A stretch of DNA of 5,964 nt from Clostridia bacterium (GTDB taxonomy: Bacteria > Bacillota > Clostridia > UBA1381 > UMGS1253). Below the pieces are notes generated by a model. The model searched no databases. It was not told the DNA's origin and saw only the letters and a list, made by a program, of their open reading frames with translations. The stretch's first letter is position 1. Each line of letters begins with the position of its first letter. This document shows, one piece after another, positions 5,301 to 5,964 of this stretch. The translations under genes and the position numbers were made by a program. The stretch spans positions 1 through 5,964 of the forward strand of contig JAFQPV010000331.1 of NCBI GenBank assembly GCA_017411585.1, in the 5' to 3' direction.

Positions 5301-5964
5301 CCATCTGGAAGAGTACCGGAAGACCAACATAAGAATTCAGATTCTTAAGCGTAATCGAATCAGCCGTCGAGATTCCCGGAATAATCGGCAGACTCTTATT
5401 CGTATCATCTACAAAGATGAACTTATCTGTCTTATCGTTATTCTCTACATTCAACTCAGCCTGTGTAACCGGCTCGGTCGGAATCGAAACAGCATCACCT
5501 GCATTGAAATGCTTTGCATAAAGCGGGTAACCGTTAATTGTACCAACCTTCGCATAATTAAGCTTTTCAAGATTTTCAGAACCTGTCTTTGTCTTGTTAA
5601 CGCTCAGTACATATACGGTAGCACCTGTGCTTACGTTGAAGGTCATACCATCAAGGTGGTCAGATTCCTTCCACTGAAAGTCCTTCATACCTTCCAGACC
5701 TGCATTCGCGTATGTACCGATTGCGAGAAGGTTCTTATCCAGTGCCGGCTTGGATGCGCCGCCTGCAAAGGTCTGTACAGAAAGTGCCTTACCATCCGGT
5801 GCATTTGTCTGCTTACCGTTAATCTTTACGTCAGACAAGTCACCATACTGGAGTGCAATACGGAGATCGCCGTCATAGCTGTAGTTGTTCTTATAGTTGT
5901 AGATTGTCGGATATTCATCGTCAAACTTAACGGTTACATCATATTCGAAATCACCGATAGCTAC
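2356..5964 (-). CDS. Very large extracellular multi-domain beta-repeat protein (5' end beyond window)
   Basis: The frame is open from the right edge to a TAA at 2356-2358, giving 1202 visible residues. The true start lies outside; a TTG at 5838 is only an internal leucine codon. In visible numbering, residues 1-260 form a beta-rich module with a GATVYVLSV strand near 114. Residues about 259-346 are a cadherin-like/Ig-like sandwich repeat ending YTINFVKGAP. Residues 347-715 are a second, larger beta module with a similar strand (AGYVIVACRS, near 601). Residues about 718-806 are a second sandwich repeat ending YTINFVWGAAP. Three InlB-like repeats follow (about 812-908, 914-987, 993-1069), with GYEFLYW-, GYKFDHYE- and GMKFSCWTE-type signatures. 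The last 120 residues form a C-terminal module (GLFAERRVPEAYTVVENG ... WYARTYLIYND). The composition is acidic with few Cys, as expected outside the cell. No catalytic motif, LPXTG, SLH or dockerin is visible. It is probably a secreted or surface adhesin, or the non-catalytic C-terminus of a large polysaccharide-active protein. Confidence 0.95.
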   Translation of the reverse strand, partial: VAIGDFEYDVTVKFDDEYPTIYNYKNNYSYDGDLRIALQYGDLSDVKINGKQTNAPDGKALSVQTFAGGASKPALDKNLLAIGTYANAGLEGMKDFQWKESDHLDGMTFNVSTGATVYVLSVNKTKTGSENLEKLNYAKVGTINGYPLYAKHFNAGDAVSIPTEPVTQAELNVENNDKTDKFIFVDDTNKSLPIIPGISTADSITLKNLNSYVGLPVLFQMEDGVPVAAYESESRKNKPNTYERAQSTIFYVEFDKPLALGEVTYSVDGGDADAITFAEGKFTKNIEVPYDTTTVSVAATKTGTGTVTVEPAELDLTGVASGKATVTLTAPGGTPVVYTINFVKGAPKISWESALALTGTPKTQNQGANRSLHKDGLYNVGAQSGSLELTASKLNLVVPYGVEVVKLNDDVSVNLLAAENHTATEEVTVDGTVYTVTVSWDAYAYTAGMPLLYDLEYGVTGVYNTSTKVVDEFDKTGLYDTKWYYAIPTPLVLDADHDLVLGTGDLLGTKADGTDRETITLTVEEGTWFTSESHKSVNLTSTSAGAGLNRLHLAPSAFESWVENGDIDDIYALNGATMLVADYTDVVADNAVRYKFKTAQAGYVIVACRSANSALTAADGWTLLDGNTMAFTNASTTARNNQLAMPPIIDGVEYVNAATSYAILDGSCDNIYIKKVAANEAIEIKESDVATLYPPVVIVATEDMINERVYEDPVLAPMTYTIGDGEAQAIEFADGATEATRTLPWGTTDAITVQAKLESGDGNVSVSDAITLSKDASEGVITVTVKNAYEEVVGTYTINFVWGAAPVVEENKYGTIEVYPREGLGTVIGYTGDDPDDPDALVYEGIERYTINEAAGTIVTFSATPAEGYEFLYWALVDAGGKVTTAYEYASEFKMNVGYGLRIKAVFATDNPDVYTVTFKGWQNNIIERFTVEKDAEGSFNTPYAPNVYGYKFDHYEAEGWINTYEENVEIPENMIAGDVTFVAKYVPDEIEPYTVYVTNGTVDGVESKDFAYNTSVTVIANKAEAGMKFSCWTEDDTLENKGTIVSYDAEYDFYMASADRNLFANYVAEDQAVAQAPVVTMTVTTVDDNAEAPIYGLFAERRVPEAYTVVENGIVWGTATDDEDADLITLTKDGEHRRGASASKYQNNNGQYTVRLQMTESRQGKGDKWYARTYLIYNDAGTIRTMYSAPALVWEKAAVAE

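Noticed and set aside
5836..5838. TTG start for the large gene at 5838
   Set aside because: The frame stays open for 42 more codons to the right edge, with the same beta-rich composition, and no ribosome binding site precedes this codon.

Overview
The window looks like a Clostridia-type Firmicute, most likely a gut Ruminococcaceae/Oscillospiraceae relative. The reasons are strong AAAGGAG-type ribosome binding sites, mid-range base composition, a large secreted multi-repeat protein with cadherin-like and InlB-like beta domains, and an intergenic stretch full of GTAGGGG...CCCCTAC-type palindromic repeats. This placement is an inference from style, not a database match. All three genes I can support lie on the minus strand, so the window reads right to left.

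Right part (2356-5964): one very large open frame that enters from beyond the right edge. At least 1202 codons are visible. It is an extracellular, beta-rich mosaic: two passes of [beta-sandwich module + cadherin-like/Ig-like repeat], then three InlB-like repeats, then a conserved-looking C-terminal module. No catalytic domain or wall anchor is visible. A GC-rich double hairpin (2296-2330) follows its stop codon.

Middle (2042-2261): a compact monocistronic unit. A near-consensus sigma-A promoter (TTGACA, 17 bp, TAGAAT) leads through a leader of about 65-70 nt and a ribosome binding site to a 38-residue peptide with a charged N-terminal half and a Gly/Asp-rich tail. It ends at a strong intrinsic terminator (1989-2019). 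The peptide could be a small regulatory or precursor peptide, but no maturation or export gene is present.

Gap (about 1300-1985): no gene. It is packed with palindromic repeat DNA: a 64-bp double-hairpin element (1330-1393), a composite inverted element (1413-1588), two smaller hairpins (1612-1676), and a tandem pair of related palindromic units of about 127 bp (1699-1825 and 1843-1971). The central 12-bp stem of those two units differs in sequence but keeps its pairing.

Left part (1-1104): a second secreted protein with a clear signal peptide, a very good ribosome binding site, and at least one carbohydrate-binding-like jelly-roll followed by the start of a second. Its frame is open to the left edge, so its 3' end is missing. 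Two large secreted beta-rich proteins near each other suggest a surface or polysaccharide-interaction locus, but the repeats and terminators between them imply separate transcription units.
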